From: DASPKW01 sp038244055
Lineage (GTDB): Bacteria; Planctomycetota; Phycisphaerae; Tepidisphaerales; Tepidisphaeraceae
Assembly (NCBI GenBank): GCA_038244055.1
Contig: JBBRTW010000232.1
Span: forward strand, 1-10,811
Reading direction: 5' to 3'
DNA length: 10,811 bases
Below the pieces are notes generated by a model, which worked only from the letters and a program-made list of their open reading frames with translations, was not told where the DNA came from and searched no databases. Position 1 is the first letter of the stretch; every line of letters begins with the position of its first letter. The position numbers and the translations under genes were made by a program. This document shows positions 1-6,754 of this stretch, piece by piece.

Positions 1-1291
1 CAACCATGCGCTGGAATATGCCATCGCCGAGGCGAACGAAGTCGGACTGCCGGTTCTCGTCTGCTTTGGATTGATGGATGACTATCCCGAGGCCAACGCG
101 CGGCACTACTTTTTCATGCTGCAGGGGCTGGCGGATGTGGCCGGCAATCTCGCCAGTCGGGGGATTCGACTGGTCGTTTCGCGCGGGCAACCGGCCGAGG
201 TGGCGATCCATCGCGCGAAACACGCGGCCTCGGTCATCTGCGATCGCGGTTACCTGCGGCATCAGAAAGAGTGGCGGCGGGCGCTGGCGGAAGAGTGCCG
301 AAACACCGGCCGGCCGGTGATGCAGGTGGAGACGGATATCGTCGTGCCCGTGGAAGCCGCATCGAACAAGCGCGAGTACGCCGCGCGCACGATCCGCCCG
401 CGGATTCACCGGCAACTGGCCGATCATCTGCATCCGCTGCCGGCGGCCAAGGTGAAGCATTCATCGCTGGGGCTTAAAATCAAATCGGATATCGATCTGA
501 CCAACCCGGCCGGCGCGCTGGGCAAACTCAAGGTCGATTCGAGCGTTCTCCCCGTCCCCGAGTTCTTCACGGGCGGGGAAAACGCGGCCCGAGAGCGCCT
601 GAAACAGTTCATCGCGACGCAACTGCCGAATTACGCCGAATCGCGCAACGAACCGGCCGCCAACCATACCTCCCGCCTGTCGGCACATCTGCATTTCGGG
701 CACATTTCGCCGCTGGATATCGCGTTGCAGGTGAACCCCACTAACAACCAGCAACTGGCAACTAGCAACTCATTCCTCGAAGAGCTCATCATCCGCCGCG
801 AGCTGGCCATCAACTATTGCCATTACACCGATCACTACGATTCCTACGATGCGCTTCCCGGCTGGGCGAAGCAAACTCTCAAGGATCATCAGGCCGACCC
901 GCGCCCGCATCTTTACACCCGCGCCGATCTCGAAGCCGCGCGGACGGCCGACCCTTACTGGAACGCAGCGCAGATGGAGATGCTCAAAACCGGCTTCATG
1001 CACAACTACATGCGCATGTACTGGGGGAAGAAGATTCTCGAATGGAGCGATACGCCGCGCGAGGCCTTCGAAACCGCGCTCCATCTCAACAACAAGTACC
1101 TACTCGATGGCCGCGACCCCAACTCCTACGCCGGCGTCGCCTGGATCTTCGGCCTGCACGACCGCCCCTGGGGCCCGCCCCGCAAAATCTTCGGCACCAT
1201 CCGCTACATGAACTCGGCCGGATTGGACCGGAAATTCGACATGGCCGCCTACGTCCAACGTATCGCATCAATTCCCGACAGCGCCTCATAA
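1..1291 (+). CDS. phr: class II CPD photolyase (deoxyribodipyrimidine photo-lyase), 5' end outside window
   Basis: This enzyme uses FAD and blue/near-UV light to split cyclobutane pyrimidine dimers in DNA. The frame is open from base 2 to the stop ending at 1291, with no plausible start inside the window; reading begins N-H-A-L-E-Y-A and runs into FGLMDDYPEANARHY, a class II photolyase N-terminal pattern. The codon at 71 is TTG inside this conserved stretch, so it is not the start. Later landmarks are SRLSAHLHFGHISP, FLEELIIRRELAINY, MEMLKTGFMHNYMRMYWGKK and the C-terminal NSYAGVAWIFGLHDRPWG followed by IRYMNSAGLDRKFD, the FAD-binding core signature of class II enzymes. About 430 residues are present, so only a short N-terminal piece is missing from a family of about 450-470. 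The loop before FLEELI is encoded by a 7-base tandem repeat (745-772). The next gene, radA, is codirectional, 136 bases downstream. Family assignment is very secure. Confidence 0.95.
   Translation, partial: NHALEYAIAEANEVGLPVLVCFGLMDDYPEANARHYFFMLQGLADVAGNLASRGIRLVVSRGQPAEVAIHRAKHAASVICDRGYLRHQKEWRRALAEECRNTGRPVMQVETDIVVPVEAASNKREYAARTIRPRIHRQLADHLHPLPAAKVKHSSLGLKIKSDIDLTNPAGALGKLKVDSSVLPVPEFFTGGENAARERLKQFIATQLPNYAESRNEPAANHTSRLSAHLHFGHISPLDIALQVNPTNNQQLATSNSFLEELIIRRELAINYCHYTDHYDSYDALPGWAKQTLKDHQADPRPHLYTRADLEAARTADPYWNAAQMEMLKTGFMHNYMRMYWGKKILEWSDTPREAFETALHLNNKYLLDGRDPNSYAGVAWIFGLHDRPWGPPRKIFGTIRYMNSAGLDRKFDMAAYVQRIASIPDSAS
745..772 (+). repeat. 7-base tandem repeat inside the photolyase gene
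   Basis: Four consecutive 7-mers read caaccag, caactgg, caactag and caactca. They encode much of the loop N-N-Q-Q-L-A-T-S-N-S between the LHFGHISP block and FLEELIIRRE. Seven is not a multiple of three, so each copy is read in a different frame and the run gives no simple peptide repeat. Because this loop is variable in the family, I cannot tell how much of it is an added insertion. The unit differs from those in radA but has the same length and style. Confidence 0.75.
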
Positions 1292-1304
1292 CGAATTGGC
1301 CGAA

Positions 1305-1369
1305 AGGGTCAGGAGCCGGGGGACGTTTATCAGCGTATGGGGCATTTTGGGTGGCCGGCTCCTGACCCT
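1305..1369. repeat. REP/MITE-like inverted repeat between the photolyase gene and radA
   Basis: A perfect 15-base inverted repeat, agggtcaggagccgg at 1305-1319 and its complement at 1355-1369, flanks a 35-base interior. It starts 13 bases after the photolyase stop. There is no T-run after the right arm, so it does not look like a classical intrinsic terminator, although it could still protect or end the upstream transcript. The shape (long GC-rich arms, short non-coding interior) fits a palindromic repeat of the REP type, which in other bacteria is mobilised by RAYT transposases. No transposase is present here, so the class is inference. Confidence 0.7.
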
Positions 1370-1427
1370 GATGTGTGGATTTCAGAAGAGCAATTTGATT
1401 TCCCATCCAATATGTTAGGATAACGTT

Positions 1428-3062
1428 ATGTCCAAGATGAAAGTCCACTTCCTCTGCCGCCAATGCGGCAGCGTTCACCCTAAATGGATGGGCAAATGCC
1501 CCGATTGCGGCACCTGGGATGCGCTGGAGGAATACAAGACGCCCGCATTCGATGCCCGCGCCGCGGCCCGCGCACCCACGGGCGCATCATCGGCCACCTC
1601 AGCGATGTATGCCGGCGACCTCGGCCAGAATGAAGCTCTCCCCCTCGATAAAATCGACGACCAGGACCTCGCCCGCCTCCCCTGCGGAATCAACGAATTC
1701 GACCGCATCCTCGGCGGCGGCATCGTCCCCGGCTCGGCCATCCTCGTCGGCGGCGAGCCGGGCATCGGCAAATCGACATTGCTGTTGCAGGTGGCGAAGG
1801 AACTGGCGAAGGGGTCAGGGGTCGGGGTTCAGGGTTCAGGCGCGAAAAAGAAGCGGGAAGCGAGGAGCGAGAAGCGGGAAGGTCCGTTGTCCGTTGTCAG
1901 TGGTCCGTTGTCAGTTGAATCGCGCGACCACGCTTCAACAACGGACAACGGACCACGGACAACGGACCACCCCCAATTGACCATGGACCATGGACAGTCG
2001 GCCGCCGGTCAATCCGCAATCCGCAATCCGCAATCCGCAATCGCCGCACCCATCCTCTACGTCACCTCCGAGGAATCCGCCCGCCAGACCCGCATGCGCG
2101 CCGGCCGGCTCGGCATCGAATCCCCCAACCTCCTCGTCCTGGCCGAGACCAACGTCGAGCGCATTCTCAACCAGATCCATAAGGTCGGCCCTTCCGTCGT
2201 GATCATCGATTCCATCCAGATGATCTATAAACCCACCCTCCCCGCCGCCCCCGGCAGCGTCACCCAGCTTCGCGAGTGCTGCATGGACCTGGTCTACCTC
2301 GCCAAATCGAGTGGCATCGCGATGATTTTCGTCGGCCATGTCACCAAGGAGGGAACGCTGGCCGGGCCCAAGATCATCGAGCATATCGTCGATACGGTCG
2401 TCTATTTCGAGGGCGATCGATTCCACTCCCATCGCATCGTTCGCTGCATCAAGAACCGCTTCGGCTCCACCCACGAAGTCGGCCTCTTCGAGATGACCGG
2501 CGCCGGCCTGATCGAAGTCACCGACCCCGGCAACCTCTTCATGGAGCACTATGGCCCGGCCGGTCCGCCCAGCGGGAGCGTCATCACCGCCGCGATGCAG
2601 GGCAGTCGCGTGCTCCTGATCGAAGTCCAGGCCCTGACCGCCTCGAGCGTGATCGGGGCGGCCAAGCGGAAAGTCAGCGGGGTATCCAGCGACCGCGTGG
2701 CGATGATCATCGCGGTATTGGAGAAGCGCGCCGAGATGCGCCTGGCGGCCGAGGATGTGTTCGTCAATGTGGCCGGCGGCGTGCGCGTGGCCGAGCCGGC
2801 GATCGACCTGGCCATCGCCCTGGCGATCGCCTCGGCGCACATGAACCGCCCACTGGCCGCCGGCACGCTGGCCATCGGCGAATTGGGCCTGGGCGGCGAA
2901 ATCCGCTCGGTTCCGCAGCTCGAACAGCGCCTCAAAGAAGCCGGCCGCCTCGGTCTGGGCTACGCAATCTGCCCGCATATGGGCGGCAGTTCCACTCCCA
3001 AACTCGGCGGCATGTCGCTCCACGAAGTCAGACGCCTGGGCCAGGCGCTGGCGGGTCTGTAA
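1428..3062 (+). CDS. radA: DNA repair protein RadA (Sms) with a repeat-derived insertion
   Basis: RadA is a hexameric RecA-like ATPase that helps branch migration and processing of recombination intermediates. Domains in order: a four-cysteine zinc finger (C10, C13, C24, C27, around CRQCGSVHPKWMGKCPDCG), a RecA-type ATPase with Walker A GGEPGIGKST (108-117), Walker B VVIID (257-261), the RadA-specific KNRFG motif (342-346), and a Lon-like C-terminal domain from about 380. The chosen ATG has AGGA at 1417-1420, seven bases upstream, and puts the zinc finger at the usual distance from the N-terminus. The protein is 544 residues against about 450-460 for the family. The excess is explained by residues about 129-206, a 7-base-repeat-derived stretch between LLLQVAKELAK and ILYVTSEES. 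All recognisable functional motifs remain intact and in frame, so it is probably functional. It converges with the propeller gene, whose stop lies 13 bases away. Confidence 0.96.
   Translation: MSKMKVHFLCRQCGSVHPKWMGKCPDCGTWDALEEYKTPAFDARAAARAPTGASSATSAMYAGDLGQNEALPLDKIDDQDLARLPCGINEFDRILGGGIVPGSAILVGGEPGIGKSTLLLQVAKELAKGSGVGVQGSGAKKKREARSEKREGPLSVVSGPLSVESRDHASTTDNGPRTTDHPQLTMDHGQSAAGQSAIRNPQSAIAAPILYVTSEESARQTRMRAGRLGIESPNLLVLAETNVERILNQIHKVGPSVVIIDSIQMIYKPTLPAAPGSVTQLRECCMDLVYLAKSSGIAMIFVGHVTKEGTLAGPKIIEHIVDTVVYFEGDRFHSHRIVRCIKNRFGSTHEVGLFEMTGAGLIEVTDPGNLFMEHYGPAGPPSGSVITAAMQGSRVLLIEVQALTASSVIGAAKRKVSGVSSDRVAMIIAVLEKRAEMRLAAEDVFVNVAGGVRVAEPAIDLAIALAIASAHMNRPLAAGTLAIGELGLGGEIRSVPQLEQRLKEAGRLGLGYAICPHMGGSSTPKLGGMSLHEVRRLGQALAGL
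1881..1968. repeat. long imperfect hairpin formed by opposed 7-mer runs in radA
   Basis: Bases 1881-1893 (ggtccgttgtccg) are perfectly complementary to 1956-1968. Bases 1901-1912 pair perfectly with 1944-1955, and 1914-1919 with 1934-1939. The left arm has an extra seven bases (1894-1900) between the first two stems, exactly one repeat unit. About 31 base pairs are possible in the DNA or mRNA around a 14-base loop. This arises because the gtccgtt run and the acaacgg run are the same repeat family in opposite orientations. Confidence 0.8.
2011..2042 (+). repeat. perfect 7-mer run aatccgc x4 at the 3' end of the radA insertion
   Basis: Four exact copies of aatccgc are followed by a partial one, just before the codons for the conserved ILYVTSEES strand. 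Read in all three frames in turn, the run gives the peptide Q-S-A-I-R-N-P-Q-S-A-I, repeating every seven residues (21 bases). Its perfection compared with the more diverged neighbouring runs suggests it is the youngest or most recently expanded part. Confidence 0.9.
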
Positions 3063-3075
3063 ATGGCCGACGATT

Positions 3076-4416
3076 TCATTCCACCGTCAGCATCATCACC
3101 GAATCGGCATCCTTCACGAAGAGCCGATTTCCTGAAACCACGGGATACGCATGCGTCTGGCTCTGCGAAACCTTGATCTTGGCCAGTTCGGTATAGGCCT
3201 TGGCATCGGGCTTGATGGCCACGAGTTCGGCGGCGGGAGTGAGTGTGAAGATCACGCCGCCGGCATCGACAACCGATCCATAGCCACCGCGTCCGCCACC
3301 GCCGCGCATTCCACCGCCGCCGCCTCCCCCTCCTCCACCGCCGCCCGGCCGACGGAATCCGCCTCCACCGCCACCGCCACCTCCACCAGCCGGCGCGACG
3401 CCACCACCACCGCCGCCCGGGCCGACCCAGGCCGTCTTGCCGGTTTGCTCATCGACGACGAAAAGCTGATTCGACGAGCTCAGCGAATAGGCCATCCCAT
3501 CCTTGATGATGGGGGAGGAGAACTGCGGCGAATTCTCGGCGTTATCCCACATCGCCTTGGCGGTCAGGCCGCCATCGGTCTTCTCGAATTTCACCGCATG
3601 AATCCCGCGCCCGCCGCCGCCGTAGATGACAATCTGCCCATCGACCGCGGGCGAGGACGCGTTATAGCCCATCCCCTGGACCGCAAACGGCGCTTCCCAG
3701 ACCAGCTTGCCATCGGCCGCCGACACCGCGACCATCCGCCGCTCGGTCTGGGCCACGATGAACTTGGCATCGCCCACGCTCAGCAGGGCCGGCGAGGCGT
3801 AGCCAGGGCTGTCGCCGCTCCACTTCCATTTCTGCGCGCCATCGGCCAGGACATAAGCGACGATTGCGCCATTGTTTCGGCCGCCAAGTTGCACGATGCA
3901 CACGCCGTCGATGACCATCGGCGAGCTGGAGACGAAGAAGTTGGGCCAGGAGCCCTGGAATTCATCCTTGCGCCAGAGCATTTTGCCGCTGGCCGCATCG
4001 AGGCAGGAGACCACGCCGCGCACGCCGACGGTGATGACTTTACCATCGGCGACGGCCGGGGAACTGCGCGGGCCGGAGAACCCGGACGCCGGGCCGGTCG
4101 CGCCCTGGGATTCGTACTTATCCATCCAGAGTTCCTTGCCCGTGGCGGCATCCAGGCAGCGCGTGACTTCATTGCCCTGCTGGCGCGAGAAGACGTAGAG
4201 CCTGTCGCCCACCAGCGCGGGTGTGGAGACGCCCTCGCCCACTGCAAGCTTCCATTTGGGCTCCAGGGTCTTGGGCCAGGTCTCCGGCGCTTTGAAGCCG
4301 GCCGCCCGCGCTTCGCCATTGGCCCCGCGCCATTGCGGCCAATCCTGGGCCATGGCCGGGCCTGCCATCACCATCGCTCCAACCAGATACGCGAACGTCC
4401 GAAATGATTTGATCAT
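3076..4416 (-). CDS. secreted PQQ-like beta-propeller repeat protein with polyglycine segment
   Basis: This is a predicted exported protein of the PQQ-like (BamB/quinoprotein dehydrogenase-type) beta-propeller fold. Residues 1-23 form a signal peptide: basic start M-I-K-S-F-R, hydrophobic core, probable cleavage after A-M-A before QDWPQWRG. Propeller blades show the D-A-x-T/S-G-K-x-x-W type motif: DAATGKELWMD (89-99), DAASGKMLWRK (140-150), LADGAQKWKW (190-199), AADGKLVWE (233-241) and EQTGKTAW (323-330). The ATG is preceded by aggag seven bases upstream (complement of 4424-4428), a good ribosome site. Residues about 332-380 are mostly glycine, interrupting the run after the EQTGKTAW blade. 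Family members often hold or scaffold without enzymatic activity, and no catalytic dehydrogenase residues can be asserted, so I do not assign a reaction. It lies 84 bases downstream of the HrpA-like gene on the same strand. Confidence 0.9.
   Translation of the reverse strand: MIKSFRTFAYLVGAMVMAGPAMAQDWPQWRGANGEARAAGFKAPETWPKTLEPKWKLAVGEGVSTPALVGDRLYVFSRQQGNEVTRCLDAATGKELWMDKYESQGATGPASGFSGPRSSPAVADGKVITVGVRGVVSCLDAASGKMLWRKDEFQGSWPNFFVSSSPMVIDGVCIVQLGGRNNGAIVAYVLADGAQKWKWSGDSPGYASPALLSVGDAKFIVAQTERRMVAVSAADGKLVWEAPFAVQGMGYNASSPAVDGQIVIYGGGGRGIHAVKFEKTDGGLTAKAMWDNAENSPQFSSPIIKDGMAYSLSSSNQLFVVDEQTGKTAWVGPGGGGGGVAPAGGGGGGGGGGFRRPGGGGGGGGGGGGMRGGGGRGGYGSVVDAGGVIFTLTPAAELVAIKPDAKAYTELAKIKVSQSQTHAYPVVSGNRLFVKDADSVMMLTVE
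3277..3423 (-). repeat. polyglycine-coding low-complexity segment of the propeller gene
   Basis: This GC-rich, near-triplet-repeat DNA (ccg/cca/cct units on the plus strand) encodes about 49 residues dominated by glycine runs of 6 to 12, broken by short groups such as V-A-P-A, F-R-R-P, M-R and R-G-G-Y-G. It follows one propeller blade and precedes the last strands. Such tracts can expand or contract by slippage in multiples of three without breaking the frame. Confidence 0.9.
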
Positions 4417-4500
4417 TGCTTCGCTCCTGTAACAGAGAACGTTCCCCGAAATGTTCCGACCACGCGCTAAACGCGGGGGGGCGAAAAATGTTTCCTGTAG

Positions 4501-6588
4501 CTACGGTTTTACCAACAACCACTGTTCGCCGAGGCGCTTGGGGGAGATGGGCAGCGAGGTCTTGAGTTCCTGGGCGAAGAGGGAGACGCGAAACTCTTCG
4601 AGCATCCATCGGTACTGGGTCAGGGCGGAATCGATCACGTTCTGGGCGCGGTGTTTCTTCAGGCGCTCCTGATATTGCTTCTCCAGCGGCTCCAGCGCGG
4701 CCATTCCCTGCTGATCCTTGGTCAGGCCGGCGTTGAGAAGGCGGCCGAGGCGGATGGCGATCCCCTTGATCAGGCGGGGCAGATGCTCGAGCCAGGGGGC
4801 GGGGGTGGCGGCGATGAAATCCCTGGGCATCAGGCGGGCCAGGTGCTGGCGCATGTCGGTGACCGAGGGCTGGAGCAGCGGCGCGACCTGGCGATTGAGG
4901 GACTGGCTGACTTCGAAGAATGAGGCGAGGGCCAGGCCGGCCAGCGCGGAGATGCGCGTGTGCTGCTCGGCCAGGCGATTCCAGGCGGTGCCGGCGCGGG
5001 CGACGAACTCGGCGTGAGTGCGGATTCCCTCATCCGGGGCGAAGGCCAGGCCGGCGGCGACCGAGACGATCTGGCTGCGCAGCTCATCGGTGCTGCCGAG
5101 GAGGGTGTAGGTCATGGCCATGCGATCGAAGTTGGGGATGCGCCGCCAGAGATGGCGCAGCTCCGGGCCGAGTTCCAGCATGAAGAGACGATAGACACCC
5201 GCGCGGTGGGCGGCCTTGGCGGAGTCGACCGAATCGAAGAGGCGCAGGGAGACCGATGCGCCCTTGTCGACCAGCGCGGGATACGCGCCGAGGGTCACAC
5301 CGTAGCGCTTGATCTCGATGCGGGCGGGAAGATCGCCGAAATCCCAGCCGGTGACGTTATCGCGATGGAAGCGCGGGTCGGGCGGGAGCTCGGCGAAAGT
5401 TTTGCGGGCTTCGAGGCCGAGCTTTTTGCGGATGGCGCACAGATCGCGGCCGGCGGCGATGGTTTTGGCGTTTTGATCGACGATGCGGAAATTGGTGTGG
5501 AGGAAGCTGGGCAACTCGGCGGGGACGAATTCCGCGCCGCCGATTTGCAGGCCGGTGAATTTGCCGAGGACCAGACCCAGTGCATCGCAGAGCGGTCCCT
5601 GGGCGAAGGATTCGAGCAGCTTTTCCACGGCGCGATCGGCCCATTCCGGCGCGGGGATGAAATTGACGCGCAGGGCCTTGGGGAGCGTGCGCAGAAGCTC
5701 CAGGACTTTTTCGCGCAGCAGTCCCGGCACGAGCCATTCGAAAGGCTCATCGAGGATCTGGTTGAGGGCGGCCAGCGGTATGACCACGGTCACGCCATCC
5801 ATCGCCTCGCCGGGGTCCAGGGCGTATTCCACGGCCAGTTTCGTCCCGCCCACCAGCAGGAAATCGGGGAAGGCATCGGGCGTAACATCATCGGCGCTCT
5901 TCTTCATCAGATCGCGATGGGTCATGAAAAGCAGCTTGGGATTATGCCGCTCGGCATTGCGCCGCCATTTCTCGAAGGCGTGGCCGTTGAAGATATCGTG
6001 CGGGATGCGCTTGTCGTAAAACTCGTAGCGGACCGTGGCATCGACGAGGTAATCGCGATTGCGGGTCTTGGCTTCGAGATTGCGGACCTCGTCGATCAGC
6101 TTGGCGTTGTGCGCGAAGAAGGGGGCGGGCGATTCGTACTCGCACTCGACCAGGGCATGATGGATGAAGAGAATCCGCGCCGCCTTGGGGTCGATCGGGC
6201 CGTAACTGACGACCCGGCGGGGGATGATGGGCAGGCCGTAAAGCGTGACCTTTTCATCGGCGACGACATTGGCGCGATCGGCATCCCAGCGCGGCTCGGA
6301 GTAGGCGCGGTGGATCAGATGCTCGGCCGCGCGCTCGACCCATTCGGGATCGAGGCGGGCATTGGTGCGGGCGTAGAGGCGGGTCGTCTCGACGATCTCG
6401 GCCGACATCAGCCATTGCGGCCGGCGCTTAAAGAGGGCCGAGCCGGGGAAGATGAAGAACTTGGAATTGCGCGCGCCGGTGTATTCGGTGGCATCGGTCT
6501 TCTGGCCGATGTTGGCGAGGAGGCCCGTCAGCAGCGCCTTGTGGATGGCGGCGTAGTCGATCTGGCGGGTGGTTTCAGTTTTGAGCAT
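4501..6588 (-). CDS. hrpA: HrpA-type RNA helicase C-terminal half only (OB fold + DUF3418), no helicase core
   Basis: The 695 residues match the C-terminal half of HrpA, the bacterial DEAH-box RNA helicase. Residues about 14-90 are the OB_NTP_bind fold, with ALLTGLLANIGQK, EYTGARNSKFFIFPGSALF and AEIVETTRLYAR. The rest is DUF3418 (EKVTLYGLPI, the DPGEAMDGVTVVIPLAALN block, LRVNFIPAPEW) and ends WMLEEFRVSLFAQEL, as full-length HrpA proteins do. Full-length HrpA is about 1300 residues. Here the two RecA domains, the DEAH box, the winged-helix and the ratchet-type region are all absent. The frame upstream reaches a stop at 6670-6672 with no ATG and no helicase-like residues, so the loss is not a mere start-site error. 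The ATG lacks a clear purine-rich ribosome site (upstream reads atcctcccttcc). It may be a split gene whose helicase part lies elsewhere, a solo C-terminal module, or a decaying remnant; the intact 2 kb frame argues against advanced decay. Confidence 0.88.
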   Translation of the reverse strand: MLKTETTRQIDYAAIHKALLTGLLANIGQKTDATEYTGARNSKFFIFPGSALFKRRPQWLMSAEIVETTRLYARTNARLDPEWVERAAEHLIHRAYSEPRWDADRANVVADEKVTLYGLPIIPRRVVSYGPIDPKAARILFIHHALVECEYESPAPFFAHNAKLIDEVRNLEAKTRNRDYLVDATVRYEFYDKRIPHDIFNGHAFEKWRRNAERHNPKLLFMTHRDLMKKSADDVTPDAFPDFLLVGGTKLAVEYALDPGEAMDGVTVVIPLAALNQILDEPFEWLVPGLLREKVLELLRTLPKALRVNFIPAPEWADRAVEKLLESFAQGPLCDALGLVLGKFTGLQIGGAEFVPAELPSFLHTNFRIVDQNAKTIAAGRDLCAIRKKLGLEARKTFAELPPDPRFHRDNVTGWDFGDLPARIEIKRYGVTLGAYPALVDKGASVSLRLFDSVDSAKAAHRAGVYRLFMLELGPELRHLWRRIPNFDRMAMTYTLLGSTDELRSQIVSVAAGLAFAPDEGIRTHAEFVARAGTAWNRLAEQHTRISALAGLALASFFEVSQSLNRQVAPLLQPSVTDMRQHLARLMPRDFIAATPAPWLEHLPRLIKGIAIRLGRLLNAGLTKDQQGMAALEPLEKQYQERLKKHRAQNVIDSALTQYRWMLEEFRVSLFAQELKTSLPISPKRLGEQWLLVKP

Positions 6589-6687
6589 GGAAGGGAGGAT
6601 TGTAGGGCGGGCGATGGAGATTTGGCATTGTTGGGTGCTGATAATCGTCTCAGAGTTTCTTGAATGACGTCAACTTCCAACGGCGAG

Positions 6688-6754
6688 AAGACCCTCACCC
6701 CCGCCCTCCCCCGAGTACAGGAGAGGGAGTCATGCGCCGCTTCGGGGAGGGCGG
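6688..6754. repeat. dispersed CCCTCACCC-type palindromic repeat, copy A
   Basis: This copy starts aagaccctcacccccgccct and contains cgagtacaggagagggag and tgcgccgctt, blocks also found in the copies near 10.6-10.8 kb. Its ends ccgccctcccc (6701-6711) and ggggagggcgg (6744-6754) are perfect 11-base complements, giving a hairpin. It directly abuts the stop codon of the small membrane-anchored protein gene at 6755. On the minus strand there is no T-run after it, so terminator function is uncertain. Confidence 0.75.

Larger units (their letters stand above)
1811..2045 (+). repeat. composite of 7-base tandem repeats inserted in radA
   Basis: Successive runs with a strict 7-base period can be read directly. 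They are ggggtca/ggggtcg/gggttca/gggttca (1811-1838); aagcggg/aagcgag/gagcgag/aagcggg (1851-1878); gtccgtt/gtccgtt/gtcagtg/gtccgtt/gtcagtt (1882-1916); acaacgg/acaacgg/accacgg/acaacgg (1938-1965) plus a partial copy; ccatgga twice (1981-1994); and aatccgc four times (2011-2038) with a decayed fifth. Together they encode about 78 residues absent from ordinary RadA, placed in the loop between the Walker A helix and the next beta-strand. No stop codon arises in the radA frame. The style recalls the heptameric STRR repeats known from cyanobacteria, but I cannot assign these units to a named family. Confidence 0.92.

Noticed and set aside
71..73. Start of the photolyase at 71
   Set aside because: The codon is TTG and lies within conserved photolyase sequence that is open back to the window edge.
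1395..1421. Possible radA promoter, ttgatt (1395-1400) with taggat (1416-1421)
   Set aside because: The spacing is only 15 bases, the match is weak, and it would give an essentially leaderless transcript; it also overlaps the ribosome-site sequence.
1811..2042. CRISPR array in the repeat-rich part of radA
   Set aside because: Units are 7 bases and contiguous, without unique spacers of 30 bases or so, and the region is translated.
1935..3023. Minus-strand open frame of 362 residues opposite radA
   Set aside because: Histidine-, glycine- and aspartate-rich shadow of RadA with no family resemblance.
3151..4407. Plus-strand open frame of 418 residues opposite the propeller gene
   Set aside because: Antisense shadow; the minus strand gives a signal peptide, propeller motifs and a good ribosome site.
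4437..4444. Palindrome gaacgttc upstream of the propeller gene as a LexA box
   Set aside because: The Gram-positive-type SOS box needs a four-base spacer between GAAC and GTTC; this has none and the gene is not a repair gene.
4960..6663. Long plus-strand open frame (567 residues) opposite the HrpA-like gene
   Set aside because: It is a composition shadow of the high-GC minus-strand gene: no recognisable domain, no start signal, and the minus-strand reading matches HrpA along its whole length.
6643..6673. ttgacg on the minus strand (complement of 6668-6673) as a -35 box for the HrpA-like gene
   Set aside because: The -35 hexamer is good, but the nearest -10-like gattat is about 21 bases away, outside normal spacing.
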